Assembly (NCBI GenBank): GCA_963843565.1
Contig: CAWJKY010000003.1
Location: forward strand, 1,674,001 to 1,738,000
Direction: 5' to 3'
From: DASZQY01 sp963843565
Lineage (GTDB): Bacteria > Pseudomonadota > Alphaproteobacteria > Rhizobiales > Kaistiaceae
DNA: 64,000 nucleotides
The position numbers and the translations under genes were made by a program. Below are positions 55,285 to 63,635 of this stretch, piece by piece. The stretch's first letter is position 1. Every line of letters begins with the position of its first letter. The notes below the pieces were generated by a model. The model saw only the letters and a list, made by a program, of their open reading frames with translations. It had not been told where the DNA came from and did not search any database.

Positions 55285-56148
55285 TCAGACCTCGGTCAGC
55301 CGTCCGTAATTCTCAGGCCGGCGGTCGCGGAAGAACTGCCAGGTGTTGCGGACCTCGCGGATCATGTCGAAGTCCATCTCGTGGACGATCAGCTCGTCCT
55401 TGTCGCGGCTCGCTTCCTTCTCGATCTGGCCGCGCGGATTGACGAAGTAGCTCTGGCCGTAGAACTCGCCGATGTTCCACGGCGCCTCGGTGCCGACACG
55501 GTTGATGGCGCCGATGTAGACGCCGTTAGCCACGGCGGACGCCGGCTGCTCGAGCTTCCAGAGATATTCGGAGAGACCGGCGACGGTCGCCGACGGGTTG
55601 ACGATGTACTCGGCACCGTTCAGCGCCAGGGCGCGCCAGCCTTCCGGGAAATGGCGGTCGTAGCAGATGTAGACGCCGAGCTTGCAGTAGGCGGTCCTGA
55701 ACACCGGCCAGCCGGAGTTGCCGGGCTTGAAGAAGAACTTCTCCCAGAAGCCGGCGACCTGCGGGATGTGGGTCTTGCGGTACTTGCCGAGGTAGGTGCC
55801 GTCGGCGTCGATGACGGCGGCGCAGTTGTAATAGACGCCGGTGATCTCCTCCTCGTACATCGGCACGACGATCACCATGGAGTGCTTCTTCGCCAGCTCC
55901 TGCATGAGCTTCGTCGTCGGGCCATCGGGAATCGCTTCCGCCGCGCCGTACCACTTGGAATCCTGGCTCGGGCAGAAGTAGGGCTGGTTGAAGACCTCCT
56001 GGAAGCAGAGCACCTGAACGCCCTGCTTGCCGGCCTCCTCGATGAGCGGCAGGTGCGCCGCGATCATCTTGTCCTTGATCTCGGCCGGCGACATGGAGGT
56101 GTCGCCCTTGAGCTTCATCTGGATGAGACCGCCCTTCAGCTTGGCCAT
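55285..56148 (-). CDS. nitrilase-family N-carbamoyl-beta-alanine/N-carbamoyl amino acid amidohydrolase
   Basis: Carbon-nitrogen hydrolase of 287 residues with the complete Glu-Lys-Cys triad: E51 in CFQEVF, K125 in KYRKTHIP and C162 in CYDRHFPEG. The sequence around EVFNQPYFCPSQD resembles beta-ureidopropionase/N-carbamoyl amidase forms. Same chemistry as the neighbouring M20 enzyme, so the operon has two unrelated candidates for the carbamoyl-removing step. Starts 13 bases after mmsA. Confidence 0.88.
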   Translation of the reverse strand: MAKLKGGLIQMKLKGDTSMSPAEIKDKMIAAHLPLIEEAGKQGVQVLCFQEVFNQPYFCPSQDSKWYGAAEAIPDGPTTKLMQELAKKHSMVIVVPMYEEEITGVYYNCAAVIDADGTYLGKYRKTHIPQVAGFWEKFFFKPGNSGWPVFRTAYCKLGVYICYDRHFPEGWRALALNGAEYIVNPSATVAGLSEYLWKLEQPASAVANGVYIGAINRVGTEAPWNIGEFYGQSYFVNPRGQIEKEASRDKDELIVHEMDFDMIREVRNTWQFFRDRRPENYGRLTEV

Positions 56149-56161
56149 CGTCTCGGCCCCT

Positions 56162-57658
56162 TCAATGCGTCATCGGGAAGGAATAGACGGCGCCGGCCTT
56201 GATGCCCTCCGGCCAGCGGGTGGTGACGGTTTTCAGGCGCGTATAGAAATGCACGCCTTCCGGCCCGTAGATGGCGTGATCGCCGAACAGCGAGCGCTTC
56301 CAGCCGCCGAACGAATGATAGGCGACCGGCACGGGAATGGGCACGTTGATGCCAACCATGCCGACCTCAATTCTGTCAGCAAACGAGCGGGCGGCGTCGC
56401 CATCGCGGGTGAAGATCGCGGTGCCGTTGCCGAACTCGTGGTCGTTGATCAGCTTGACGGCGGAATCGTAGGTGGCGGCGCGGACCACCGAGAGGACCGG
56501 ACCGAAGATCTCTTCCTTGTAGATGCGCATGTCGGCTGACACACGATCAAAAAGCGTGCCACCGACGAAGTAGCCGTTCTCGTAGCCCTGAGCCTTGAAG
56601 CCGCGGCCGTCGACGACCAGATCGGCGCCTTCCTTCACGCCAAGGTCGATGTAGCCGAGCACCTTCTGCATGTGCTCCCTGGTGACCAGCGGGCCCATCT
56701 CGGCATCGGGGTCGGTCGCCGGGCCGACCTTAAGGGCGCGCACGCGCGGCGCCAGCGTCTCGATCAGGCGATCGGCGGTTTCATCGCCGACCGGAACCGC
56801 AACCGACACCGCCATGCAGCGCTCGCCGGCCGAGCCGTAGCCGGCGCCCATCAGCGCGTCGGCGGCCTTGTCCATGTCGGCGTCGGGCATGACGACCATG
56901 TGGTTCTTGGCGCCGCCCAGCGCCTGGACGCGCTTCCCGTTGTGGGTGCCGGTCCGATAGACGTATTCGGCGATCGGCGTCGAGCCGACGAAGCTCACCG
57001 CCTTGACGTCGGGGTGGGTGAGGATGGCGTCCACGACCTCCTTGTCGCCATGGATGACGTTGAGGACGCCATCCGGGAAGCCCGCCTCGCGGAACAGCTC
57101 GTAGACCACCATCGAGGCGGAGGGATCCTTCTCCGACGGCTTCAGGACGAAGGTGTTGCCGCAGGCGATCGCCACCGGATACATCCACATGGGCACCATC
57201 GCCGGGAAATTGAACGGCGTGATGCCGGCGACGACGCCGAGCGGCTGGCGATCGGAATGGGTGTCGATGGCCGGGCCGACATGGCGGGAGAACTCGCCCT
57301 TCAAGAGATGCGGGATGCCGCAGCAGAAATCGACCACCTCGATGCCGCGCTGAACCTCGCCCAGCGCGTCGGGATGGGTCTTGCCATGCTCGGCGGAAAT
57401 GGCGCGGGCGATCTTCTCGGCGTTGGCGTCGAGGAGCGCCTTGAAGGCGAACATGAACTTCGCCCGCTTGAGCGGCGGCGTCTCGGCCCAGGCCGGAAAG
57501 GCGAGCTTGGCGGCGGCGACCGCCGCGTCGAGTTCCGCCGCGGTCGACAGCGGCAGGATCGCCGACTGCTCGCCGGTCGCCGGATTATGGACCGGCGCGG
57601 TGCGCGAACTCGACGAGCGCACGAGCTGGCCGCCGATCACGTTGTCGATGGTGTCCAT
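56162..57658 (-). CDS. mmsA: CoA-acylating (methyl)malonate-semialdehyde dehydrogenase
   Basis: The 498-residue aldehyde dehydrogenase converts malonate or methylmalonate semialdehyde to acetyl- or propionyl-CoA. MMSDH-type features are the ITPFNFPAMVPMWM segment, VLKPSEKDPSA, VSFVGSTPIAEYVY and the catalytic Cys C281 in GSAGERCMAVS. It follows the aminotransferase with eight bases between them, fitting removal of the semialdehyde produced from beta-alanine or beta-aminoisobutyrate. Also usable in valine and inositol catabolism. Confidence 0.93.
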   Translation of the reverse strand: MDTIDNVIGGQLVRSSSSRTAPVHNPATGEQSAILPLSTAAELDAAVAAAKLAFPAWAETPPLKRAKFMFAFKALLDANAEKIARAISAEHGKTHPDALGEVQRGIEVVDFCCGIPHLLKGEFSRHVGPAIDTHSDRQPLGVVAGITPFNFPAMVPMWMYPVAIACGNTFVLKPSEKDPSASMVVYELFREAGFPDGVLNVIHGDKEVVDAILTHPDVKAVSFVGSTPIAEYVYRTGTHNGKRVQALGGAKNHMVVMPDADMDKAADALMGAGYGSAGERCMAVSVAVPVGDETADRLIETLAPRVRALKVGPATDPDAEMGPLVTREHMQKVLGYIDLGVKEGADLVVDGRGFKAQGYENGYFVGGTLFDRVSADMRIYKEEIFGPVLSVVRAATYDSAVKLINDHEFGNGTAIFTRDGDAARSFADRIEVGMVGINVPIPVPVAYHSFGGWKRSLFGDHAIYGPEGVHFYTRLKTVTTRWPEGIKAGAVYSFPMTH

Positions 57659-57666
57659 TCAGGGCC

Positions 57667-58992
57667 TCAGTTGAGCGATTTCAGGATATCCGCGAGCGTG
57701 CCGATCAGGGTGTCGATCTCCGACTTCTCAATGATCAGCGGCGGCGACAGGGCGATGATGTCGCCAGTGGTGCGGATCAGGATGCCCTTGGCGAAGCCTT
57801 CGAGGAAGGCGGAGAAGGCGCGCTTGGTGGGCGCGCCGGGGATCAACTCCAACTCGATGGCGCCGACCAGGCCGGTGTTGCGGATGTCGATGACGTGCGG
57901 CAGGCCCTTCAGCGCATGGAGGGCGTCGGCAAAGTAGTCGGCGAGTTCGGCAGCGCGGGTGAGCAGCCCCTCCTCCTCGTAGGTGTCGAGGGTGGCGAGG
58001 CCGGCGGCCGACGAGATCGGGTTGCCGGAATAGGTGTAGCCGTGGAACAGCTCGATCATGTGATCGGGGCCGTTCATGAAGGCGTCGTAGATCTTGTCCT
58101 TGACGAAGACGGCGCCCATCGGGATGACGCCGTTGGTGACGCCCTTGGCGGTCAAGAGGATGTCTGGCGTGACGCCGTAGAAATCCGCGGCGAAGGGCGC
58201 GCCGAGCCGCCCGAAGCCGGTGATGACCTCGTCGAAGATCAACAGGATGCCGTGCGTGTCGCAGATGGCGCGGAGCTTCTCGAGGTAGCCCTTGGGCGGC
58301 ACCAGCACACCGGTCGAGCCGGCGACCGGCTCGACGATGACGGCGGCGATGGTCGAGGCATCGTGGAGGGCGACGAGGCGCTCGAGATCTTCGGCGAACT
58401 CGGCGCCATGGGCCGGCTGGCCGCGGGTGAAGGCGTTGCGGGCGAGATCGTGGGTGTGGCGGATGTGGTCGGTGCCGGGCAGTGTCGGCCCGAACTGCTT
58501 GCGGTTGCCGCCGATGCCGCCGACCGAGATGCCGCCGAAATTGACGCCATGGTAGCCGCGCTCGCGGCCGATCAGGCGGTAGCGCGAACCCTCGCCGATG
58601 GCGCGCTGGTAGGCACGGGCGATCTTGAGGCCGGTGTCGACCGACTCGGAGCCGGAGTTGGTGAAGAAGACGTGGCCGATGTCGGCCGGCATGTAGGTGA
58701 CGAGGCGGGCGGCCAACTCAAACGCCTTGGGGTGGCCCATCTGGAAGGCGGGGGCGTAGTCGAGCTCCTTCACCTGACGGGCGACGGCCTCGACGATCTT
58801 CGGGCGGGCGTGGCCGGCGTTGACGCACCACAGGCCCGAGGTGCCATCCATGATCTGGCGGCCATCGGCGTCGCGGTAGTACATGCCCTCGGCGGAGACC
58901 AGCATGCGCGGCGCCTGCTTGAACTGCCGGTTCGCGCTGAACGGCATCCAGAACGCTTCGAGATTGTTGGTGGCAACCTGCGTGCGCGGCAT
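57667..58992 (-). CDS. class-III omega-amino-acid aminotransferase (beta-alanine:pyruvate type)
   Basis: PLP enzyme, 441 residues from ATG 58992 (GGGAG upstream; the 59013 start adds seven residues). LWCVNAGHARPKIVEAV, FFTNSGSESVDTGLKIARAYQ, FDEVITGFGRLG (D254) and PLP lysine K283 in LLTAKGVTNGVIPMG; overall resembles beta-alanine:pyruvate transaminase. First gene of the operon, behind the RutR operator. The reaction fits the fourth step, from beta-alanine to malonate semialdehyde. Confidence 0.9.
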   Translation of the reverse strand: MPRTQVATNNLEAFWMPFSANRQFKQAPRMLVSAEGMYYRDADGRQIMDGTSGLWCVNAGHARPKIVEAVARQVKELDYAPAFQMGHPKAFELAARLVTYMPADIGHVFFTNSGSESVDTGLKIARAYQRAIGEGSRYRLIGRERGYHGVNFGGISVGGIGGNRKQFGPTLPGTDHIRHTHDLARNAFTRGQPAHGAEFAEDLERLVALHDASTIAAVIVEPVAGSTGVLVPPKGYLEKLRAICDTHGILLIFDEVITGFGRLGAPFAADFYGVTPDILLTAKGVTNGVIPMGAVFVKDKIYDAFMNGPDHMIELFHGYTYSGNPISSAAGLATLDTYEEEGLLTRAAELADYFADALHALKGLPHVIDIRNTGLVGAIELELIPGAPTKRAFSAFLEGFAKGILIRTTGDIIALSPPLIIEKSEIDTLIGTLADILKSLN

Positions 58993-59103
58993 CTTCGGCT
59001 CTCCCGCTTTCACCCCGAAATCCCCGGCCGCCTCAATTCGCCCGGAAGGGCCCGAGCGCGCGCGCCGACGGGCCTTTGCAGCTGGGAGAAACAGCGAGAT
59101 TTC

Positions 59104-59119
59104 CTGACCAATTGGTCAA
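59104..59119. promoter_or_regulatory. RutR operator between the pyrimidine operon and rutR
   Basis: CTGACCAATTGGTCAA matches the RutR consensus TTGACCAnnTGGTCAA at 13 of 14 fixed positions. It sits in the 379-base divergent gap, 112 bases from the aminotransferase start and 253 bases from the rutR start. On the plus strand it overlaps a possible -35 CTGACC with TAGAAT 18 bases further (59128-59133), so it could repress rutR itself. The rest of the gap, 59134-59371, shows no clear motif. Confidence 0.85.
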
Positions 59120-59371
59120 GGGAACGTTAGAATCTTTTGGCGGGTCCGACCAGAGGGTATGCACAAATTCCACGCCGCGACAGGGCCAGCCGCAAGGTGC
59201 CGGGTGGTACCACACCACATGCGGCCGCGAGGTGGCCGGGCCGGTGCGTTGCGGGTGTCAGGCCATGCGGATAGGGTCGCGAAGATTGGATATTCCCAGA
59301 CCCCGCCGAACGAGGGTTTCGGCCTTGCGGGGGCGCCCTTCGAGGCGCCCGGCGAGGGTGGAGGTGACGCC

Positions 59372-60028
59372 GTGATTTCAGCCAACAACGCGCGGGCAAG
59401 CCGCACACGCAAGCGCACGCGCATCCAGGTCGAGAACGAGGAACGCATCCTCGACGCGGGCCTCGAAGTCTTCTCCACCTACGGCTTTCGCGGCGCCACC
59501 GTCGACCAGATCGCCACCCGCGCCGGCATGACCAAGCCGAACCTCCTCTATTATTTCCGCCGCAAGACCGACATCTACCTCGCCGTTCTCAACCGGACGC
59601 ACGAGATGTGGCTGAAGCCGCTGGAGGCGCTGAAGGCCGACGGCGACCCGGAAACCGAGATCACCGCCTACATCGAGCGCAAGCTCGAGATGAGCCGCGA
59701 CCACCCGAAGGAATCGCGCCTGTTCGCCATGGAAGTCATCCAGGGGGCGCCGATCCTTTCCGATGTGCTGGCCGGAAGGCTGAAGACACTGGTCGACGAC
59801 AAGGCGGCGGTGATCCGCCGCTGGGTGGCGGAGGGCAAGCTGGCGCCCATCGACCCCTATCATCTGATCTTCATGATCTGGGCGACGACCCAGCACTACG
59901 CCGACTTCGACACGCAGATCCGCGCGATCCTGGGGCCGCGCGTCGACCGGCCGGCGCATTTCGACCTGGCGCGGGCGACGCTCGATCAGGTGCTGGTCAA
60001 GGGCATGATCGGACGGCGCGAGGGATGA
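59372..60028 (+). CDS. rutR: TetR-family pyrimidine regulator RutR
   Basis: Uracil-responsive repressor, 218 residues. The GTG at 59372 has GGAGG ten bases upstream; an open frame extends further but without family similarity. N-terminal TetR helix-turn-helix (ILDAGLEVFSTYGFRGATVDQIATRAGMTKPNLLYYFRRK segment; key residues GATVDQIA and LLYYF). The C-terminal half matches E. coli RutR closely, for example LAPIDPYHLIFMIWATTQHYAD. Placed beside a RutR operator and pyrimidine genes, so function and target agree. Overlaps the NUDIX gene by ATGA. Confidence 0.9.
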   Translation: MISANNARASRTRKRTRIQVENEERILDAGLEVFSTYGFRGATVDQIATRAGMTKPNLLYYFRRKTDIYLAVLNRTHEMWLKPLEALKADGDPETEITAYIERKLEMSRDHPKESRLFAMEVIQGAPILSDVLAGRLKTLVDDKAAVIRRWVAEGKLAPIDPYHLIFMIWATTQHYADFDTQIRAILGPRVDRPAHFDLARATLDQVLVKGMIGRREG

Positions 60029-60627
60029 ACGGCGACACGGTGCGCATGCTCGCGGAAAAGGTGCTGTCCGACGAGTGGGGACGGCTGACGCGCTATACCT
60101 TCGAGCGGCAGTTCCGCGACGGCACCTGGCACAAGTCCGTGCGCCAGTCCTACGACCGCGGCAACGGCGCGGCGGTGATCCCGATCGACCGGGAGCGCGG
60201 CACGATCCTGCTGGCGCGCCAGTTTCGCATTCCGGTGTGGCTGAACCCGACGACGGCGGCCGAAGCGAACGGCATGCTGATCGAGGCGTGCGCAGGACTC
60301 AACGACGGCACCAGCCCGGAGACGACGGTGCTCCGCGAAGCGGAAGAAGAACTCGGCTATCGGCTGGGGCCGGTGGAACTCGTCATGGACGTGCACATGA
60401 GCCCGGGGAGCGTCACGGAGCATCTGACGCTCTACGTCGCGCCCTACACGCCGGCCGACCGCATCTCGGACGGCGGCGGGCTGGAGAAGGAAGGCGAGGA
60501 CATCGAGGTGATCGAGATGCCCTTGTCACAAGCCTACGACATGGTGGCGCGCGGCGAGATCACCGACGCGAAAACGATTCTGCTGCTCCAGCACCTGAAG
60601 ATCGCCGCCCTGGAGCAGGCCAGCTGA
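60025..60627 (+). CDS. NUDIX hydrolase, NudK-like
   Basis: A 200-residue nucleoside-diphosphate hydrolase resembling the GDP-mannose pyrophosphatase NudK. The beta-grasp N-terminus YTFERQFRDGTWHKSVRQ precedes the NUDIX box, read as the ACAGLNDGTSPETTVLREAEEELGY region (key residues G, REAEEELGY). It starts inside the rutR stop, so it is produced with the regulator. A link to pyrimidine metabolism is inferred from position only; the substrate is unknown. Confidence 0.85.
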   Translation: MNGDTVRMLAEKVLSDEWGRLTRYTFERQFRDGTWHKSVRQSYDRGNGAAVIPIDRERGTILLARQFRIPVWLNPTTAAEANGMLIEACAGLNDGTSPETTVLREAEEELGYRLGPVELVMDVHMSPGSVTEHLTLYVAPYTPADRISDGGGLEKEGEDIEVIEMPLSQAYDMVARGEITDAKTILLLQHLKIAALEQAS

Positions 60628-60724
60628 CCCCTTCGGCGCCCGCAACCCTGCCCCGCGCTGCCGCCCAGTCCCAACCGTGCCGCGGCCGCCCTATATCGGC
60701 CGCAGTCACGCGGAGCCTGAAGTC

Positions 60725-61669
60725 ATGAAGCTCACCGGTATCCACCATCTGACGGCCATTTCGGCCAACGCCAAGGGTAACGTCGCCTTCTACACCGGCC
60801 AGCTTGGCCTGCGCCTCGTCAAGAAGACGGTCAACCAGGACGACGTGTCGGCCTACCATCTGTTCTACGCCGACGGCCTCGGCTCACCGGGCACCGACCT
60901 CACCTTCTTCGACTGGCCGGCGGCGCAGGAGCGGCGTGGCACCAACGCGATCGTCGAGACGGGCCTCAGGGTCGGCGGCGAAGCAAGCCTCGCCTGGTGG
61001 ACGGAAAAGCTCGACGCGGCCGGCGTCACCCACAGCGGCATCGTTTCCCGCGACGGCCGGGCGACGGTGACCTTCGAGGACCCGGAAGGCCAGCGGCTGG
61101 CGCTGGTCGACGACGGCGGCGCCGGCGAGGCGAACGCATGGGACGCGAGCCCGGTTCCGGCGGCGCACCAGATCCGCGGCCTCGGGCCGATCACCCTGTC
61201 GGTGCCCGAGCTCGCGCCGACCGAGGCGGTGCTGACCAAGGTCATGAACATGGAGAAGGTGCGCGCCTACGCGCGCGCCAGCGGCGGCGCGACGGTCCAC
61301 GTCTATCGGATGAACGGCGAGGGTCCGGCGGCGGAACTGCACGTCGCGGTCGAGCCCGGCCTGCCGCGGACGCGGTCCGGACGCGGCGGCGCCCACCACG
61401 TCGCGTTCCGCACACCCACCGACGCCACCTACGACCAGTGGGCCGAACGGCTGACCGCGCTGGGCGTGCCCAACAGCGGCAAGATCGACCGCTTCTACTT
61501 CCGCAGCTTGTACTTCCGCGAGCCGAACGGCATCCTCTTCGAGATCGCCACGGACGGCCCGGGCTTCCACGCCGACGAACCGATCGAGACGCTCGGCGAG
61601 AGGCTGTCGCTGCCGCCGTTCCTGGAAAAGCGGCGCGCCGAGATCGAAGCCGGCCTGAAGCCGCTCTAG
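60725..61669 (+). CDS. VOC-family ring-cleaving dioxygenase (MhqO-like)
   Basis: Two VOC modules over 314 residues. KLTGIHHLTAISANAKGNVAFY opens module one and IRGLGPITLSVPE opens module two. Metal ligands are suggested by GIHHLT, GGAHHVAF and NGILFEIATDGPGF. The ATG at 60725 is preferred to an upstream start at 60677. Homologues are annotated as ring-cleaving or hydroquinone-responsive dioxygenases. It lies 97 bases after the NUDIX gene and ends on a shared CTAG with the opposing esterase. Confidence 0.85.
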   Translation: MKLTGIHHLTAISANAKGNVAFYTGQLGLRLVKKTVNQDDVSAYHLFYADGLGSPGTDLTFFDWPAAQERRGTNAIVETGLRVGGEASLAWWTEKLDAAGVTHSGIVSRDGRATVTFEDPEGQRLALVDDGGAGEANAWDASPVPAAHQIRGLGPITLSVPELAPTEAVLTKVMNMEKVRAYARASGGATVHVYRMNGEGPAAELHVAVEPGLPRTRSGRGGAHHVAFRTPTDATYDQWAERLTALGVPNSGKIDRFYFRSLYFREPNGILFEIATDGPGFHADEPIETLGERLSLPPFLEKRRAEIEAGLKPL

Positions 61670-62358
61670 GGGGCGATTGCGTCGAGGATGCGCCGCGCCT
61701 CGTCGACCTCGTCGGCGAGCACGGCGTGGCCGGCGCGGGGATAGACCTGCTCGGTGACCTCGGCGCCGAGCGCTCGCAGCACGGCCACCGATTCCCGCAC
61801 GCGGGGCAGCGGGATGTACGGATCGACATCACTGCACCCGACGAACGCCGGCGTGCCGGCGAGCGACCCTGTGTAAGCGGCGGGATCGACCGCGTCGCCG
61901 ATCAACCCGCCGGAGAAGACGATCAGCCCGCCGTAGCGGCGGGGATTGCGGGCGGCGAATTCCGACGCCAGACATGCACCTTGCGAGAAGCCCAGCAGCG
62001 CGACGCGCTCGGCCGGAACGCCGGCTTCCGCCAGATGCGCGAGCAGCGCGGCGACGATGCCCAGCGCCGACGACAGATAAGGTTCGTTGCCGGCGACCGG
62101 GGTCATGAACGGGTTCGGGTACCACGCGCGCCCGGCCGCTTCCGGCGCGAGCCACGCGATGTCACCTTTGCTTTCCCGGTCGCGCCTCAGGCGCTCCTCG
62201 CCTCTTGACCGAGCCATTGCCTGGGACAGACCGAGGATATCGGCGGCGCCGGCACCGCGACCATGCAGCGCGACGACCGCGGCGCGGGCTTCGGCAAGCG
62301 GCGCACCGGCGGAAAGCACCGGCTGGCCGGCGTGCGGATCGTCGGGTGTGGCAAGCAT
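61666..62358 (-). CDS. alpha/beta hydrolase, phospholipase/carboxylesterase family (MhqD-like)
   Basis: The 230 residues from ATG 62358 carry HGRGAGAADIL (oxyanion region), nucleophile GFSQGACLA, a downstream Asp in GCSDVDPYIP and His in RAGHAVL. An upstream start at 62433 adds 25 residues. Stop codon overlaps the dioxygenase stop as CTAG. In Bacillus, mhqO (dioxygenase) and mhqD (esterase) work together against quinones; the same two families meet here in convergent orientation. Confidence 0.82.
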   Translation of the reverse strand: MLATPDDPHAGQPVLSAGAPLAEARAAVVALHGRGAGAADILGLSQAMARSRGEERLRRDRESKGDIAWLAPEAAGRAWYPNPFMTPVAGNEPYLSSALGIVAALLAHLAEAGVPAERVALLGFSQGACLASEFAARNPRRYGGLIVFSGGLIGDAVDPAAYTGSLAGTPAFVGCSDVDPYIPLPRVRESVAVLRALGAEVTEQVYPRAGHAVLADEVDEARRILDAIAP

Positions 62359-62431
62359 CACAGGAGGCCTCGCTTCATTGGGGTTCCCAGCTACCATGAG
62401 GGCGAGGCCAGAGCCATCAGGGAGGGATGTC

Positions 62432-62728
62432 ATGAGCGCCTACAACGTCGTGCGGTTTCGGGTGAAGCCCGGCCGCGAAGACGATTTCGTTACCGCGCAT
62501 CGCAACGCAAAGCGCGGCTCCTTCAAAGGCATGAGCAAAGGCTCGCTCATCAAGACCGGCGAGCGCTCCTACTGCTTCATTGCCGAGTGGGACAGCTTCG
62601 ATTCGATCGCCGCCGCGCGGCCCGCGCTTATCGCCATCCTCGACAGCTTCCGCGACACGCTGGAGGACCTCGGCGGCGGTCTCGGCGTCACCGATCCGGT
62701 TTCCGGCGAGGCCGTCGTCGAGTTCTGA
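62432..62728 (+). CDS. ABM-fold (antibiotic biosynthesis monooxygenase-like) protein
   Basis: A 98-residue protein starting MSAYNVVRFRVKPGREDDF, the first strand of a dimeric alpha/beta barrel, with IAEWDSFDSIAAARP and a C-terminal strand. A good GGAGGG ribosome site lies seven bases upstream. Fold-level assignment only; some relatives act on quinols or haem. Transcribed divergently from the esterase gene, whose start lies 73 bases away. Confidence 0.7.
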   Translation: MSAYNVVRFRVKPGREDDFVTAHRNAKRGSFKGMSKGSLIKTGERSYCFIAEWDSFDSIAAARPALIAILDSFRDTLEDLGGGLGVTDPVSGEAVVEF

Positions 62729-62742
62729 GCCGCTGCGACGGC

Positions 62743-63150
62743 CTACTGCGTCGTCGCGTCGGCGGGTTTCGGATCGGGCGCGATGGTGTCGACCGTCTCG
62801 ATGGTGACGTAGGGCGACCAGCCCTGCCAGACGATCGAGTACTGGATGTTGGCCTTCTCGTCGGCGCTTTCGACGTAGGCGCCGCACATGACCTTCTTGT
62901 CGTCTCCGGACAGCGGCTTGACGTCGTTGAAGGTGACCAGCTCGACCTCCTTCGACTTGAAGAGCTCGCGGACCGTGTCGGTGATGTTGGTGGCGTCGCA
63001 CGGCGGCAGGACGAACAGATTCAGCAGCTTGACGCCGCCCAGAACGAGAACCGCGATCCCGACCACGATGCCGCCGATCCTGCCCCAGGGCGAGGCTTTG
63101 GCGGCCGGCGGGGGACTTGCGGGAGGCGGCGCGGAGGTCTCATCGGTCAT
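62743..63150 (-). CDS. membrane-anchored protein of unknown function, paralogue 1
   Basis: The 135 residues have a short Pro/Ala-rich cytoplasmic start, one span at about 25-48 (IGGIVVGIAVLVLGGVKLLN) and a small external domain. Cysteines in FVLPPCDA and MCGAYV are placed alike in the next gene. Shared patterns FVxPxCD, ELF, CGA and YSxxWxxWSP mark the pair as paralogues. It lies 75 bases after paralogue 2 on the preA strand. Function unknown. Confidence 0.72.
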   Translation of the reverse strand: MTDETSAPPPASPPPAAKASPWGRIGGIVVGIAVLVLGGVKLLNLFVLPPCDATNITDTVRELFKSKEVELVTFNDVKPLSGDDKKVMCGAYVESADEKANIQYSIVWQGWSPYVTIETVDTIAPDPKPADATTQ

Positions 63151-63225
63151 CTTGTCGTCACCCTTGTTGGCACCCCGTCGAATCGAGGTATCGGCAAACC
63201 ATATGCGATCATCGCGGCGTTGGCG

Positions 63226-63615
63226 TCAGGGGGCTGGAACCGCCCCGGGGGTGTCGGCGCCCTCGGCGCGGGGGCCGGTCTGCGGCTCGACCTTATCGAG
63301 CCTGACGACCGGCGACCACCAGCGCCAGGCGACCGAGTAAACGACCCGGGCATCCTCGTCGGAACTGACGACATGGGCGCCGCAGCGCTGGGTTTCGCCG
63401 CCGGCCACCTCCCCGATGTCGGTGACGGTGACCTTCTCGTCGGCGCCGGTCCTGAAGAGCTCCTGTACCGCGGCCGTCACCTCCGGCCCGTCGCAGGCCG
63501 GCGGAACGAAGAGATCGCGCGCAACGACCAGGGCGAGCCCGATGACGATCGCGACGGCGGCGGCGAGCGGAACGGCGGCGCGGCGCAAGCGGCCGCGGTC
63601 AGGCGGATGCGGCAC
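63226..63615 (-). CDS. membrane-anchored protein of unknown function, paralogue 2
   Basis: The 129 residues have a basic N-terminus, one span at about 13-34 (AVPLAAAVAIVIGLALVVA) and an external domain with PPACDG and RCGAHV matching paralogue 1, then YSVAWRWWSPVVRL. It starts 20 bases after the preA stop, so cotranscription with preA is likely. Tandem duplication of one gene is the simplest origin. No known family recognised. Confidence 0.72.
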   Translation of the reverse strand: MPHPPDRGRLRRAAVPLAAAVAIVIGLALVVARDLFVPPACDGPEVTAAVQELFRTGADEKVTVTDIGEVAGGETQRCGAHVVSSDEDARVVYSVAWRWWSPVVRLDKVEPQTGPRAEGADTPGAVPAP

Positions 63616-63635
63616 GGGGCGCCCTCACCCGGTCC

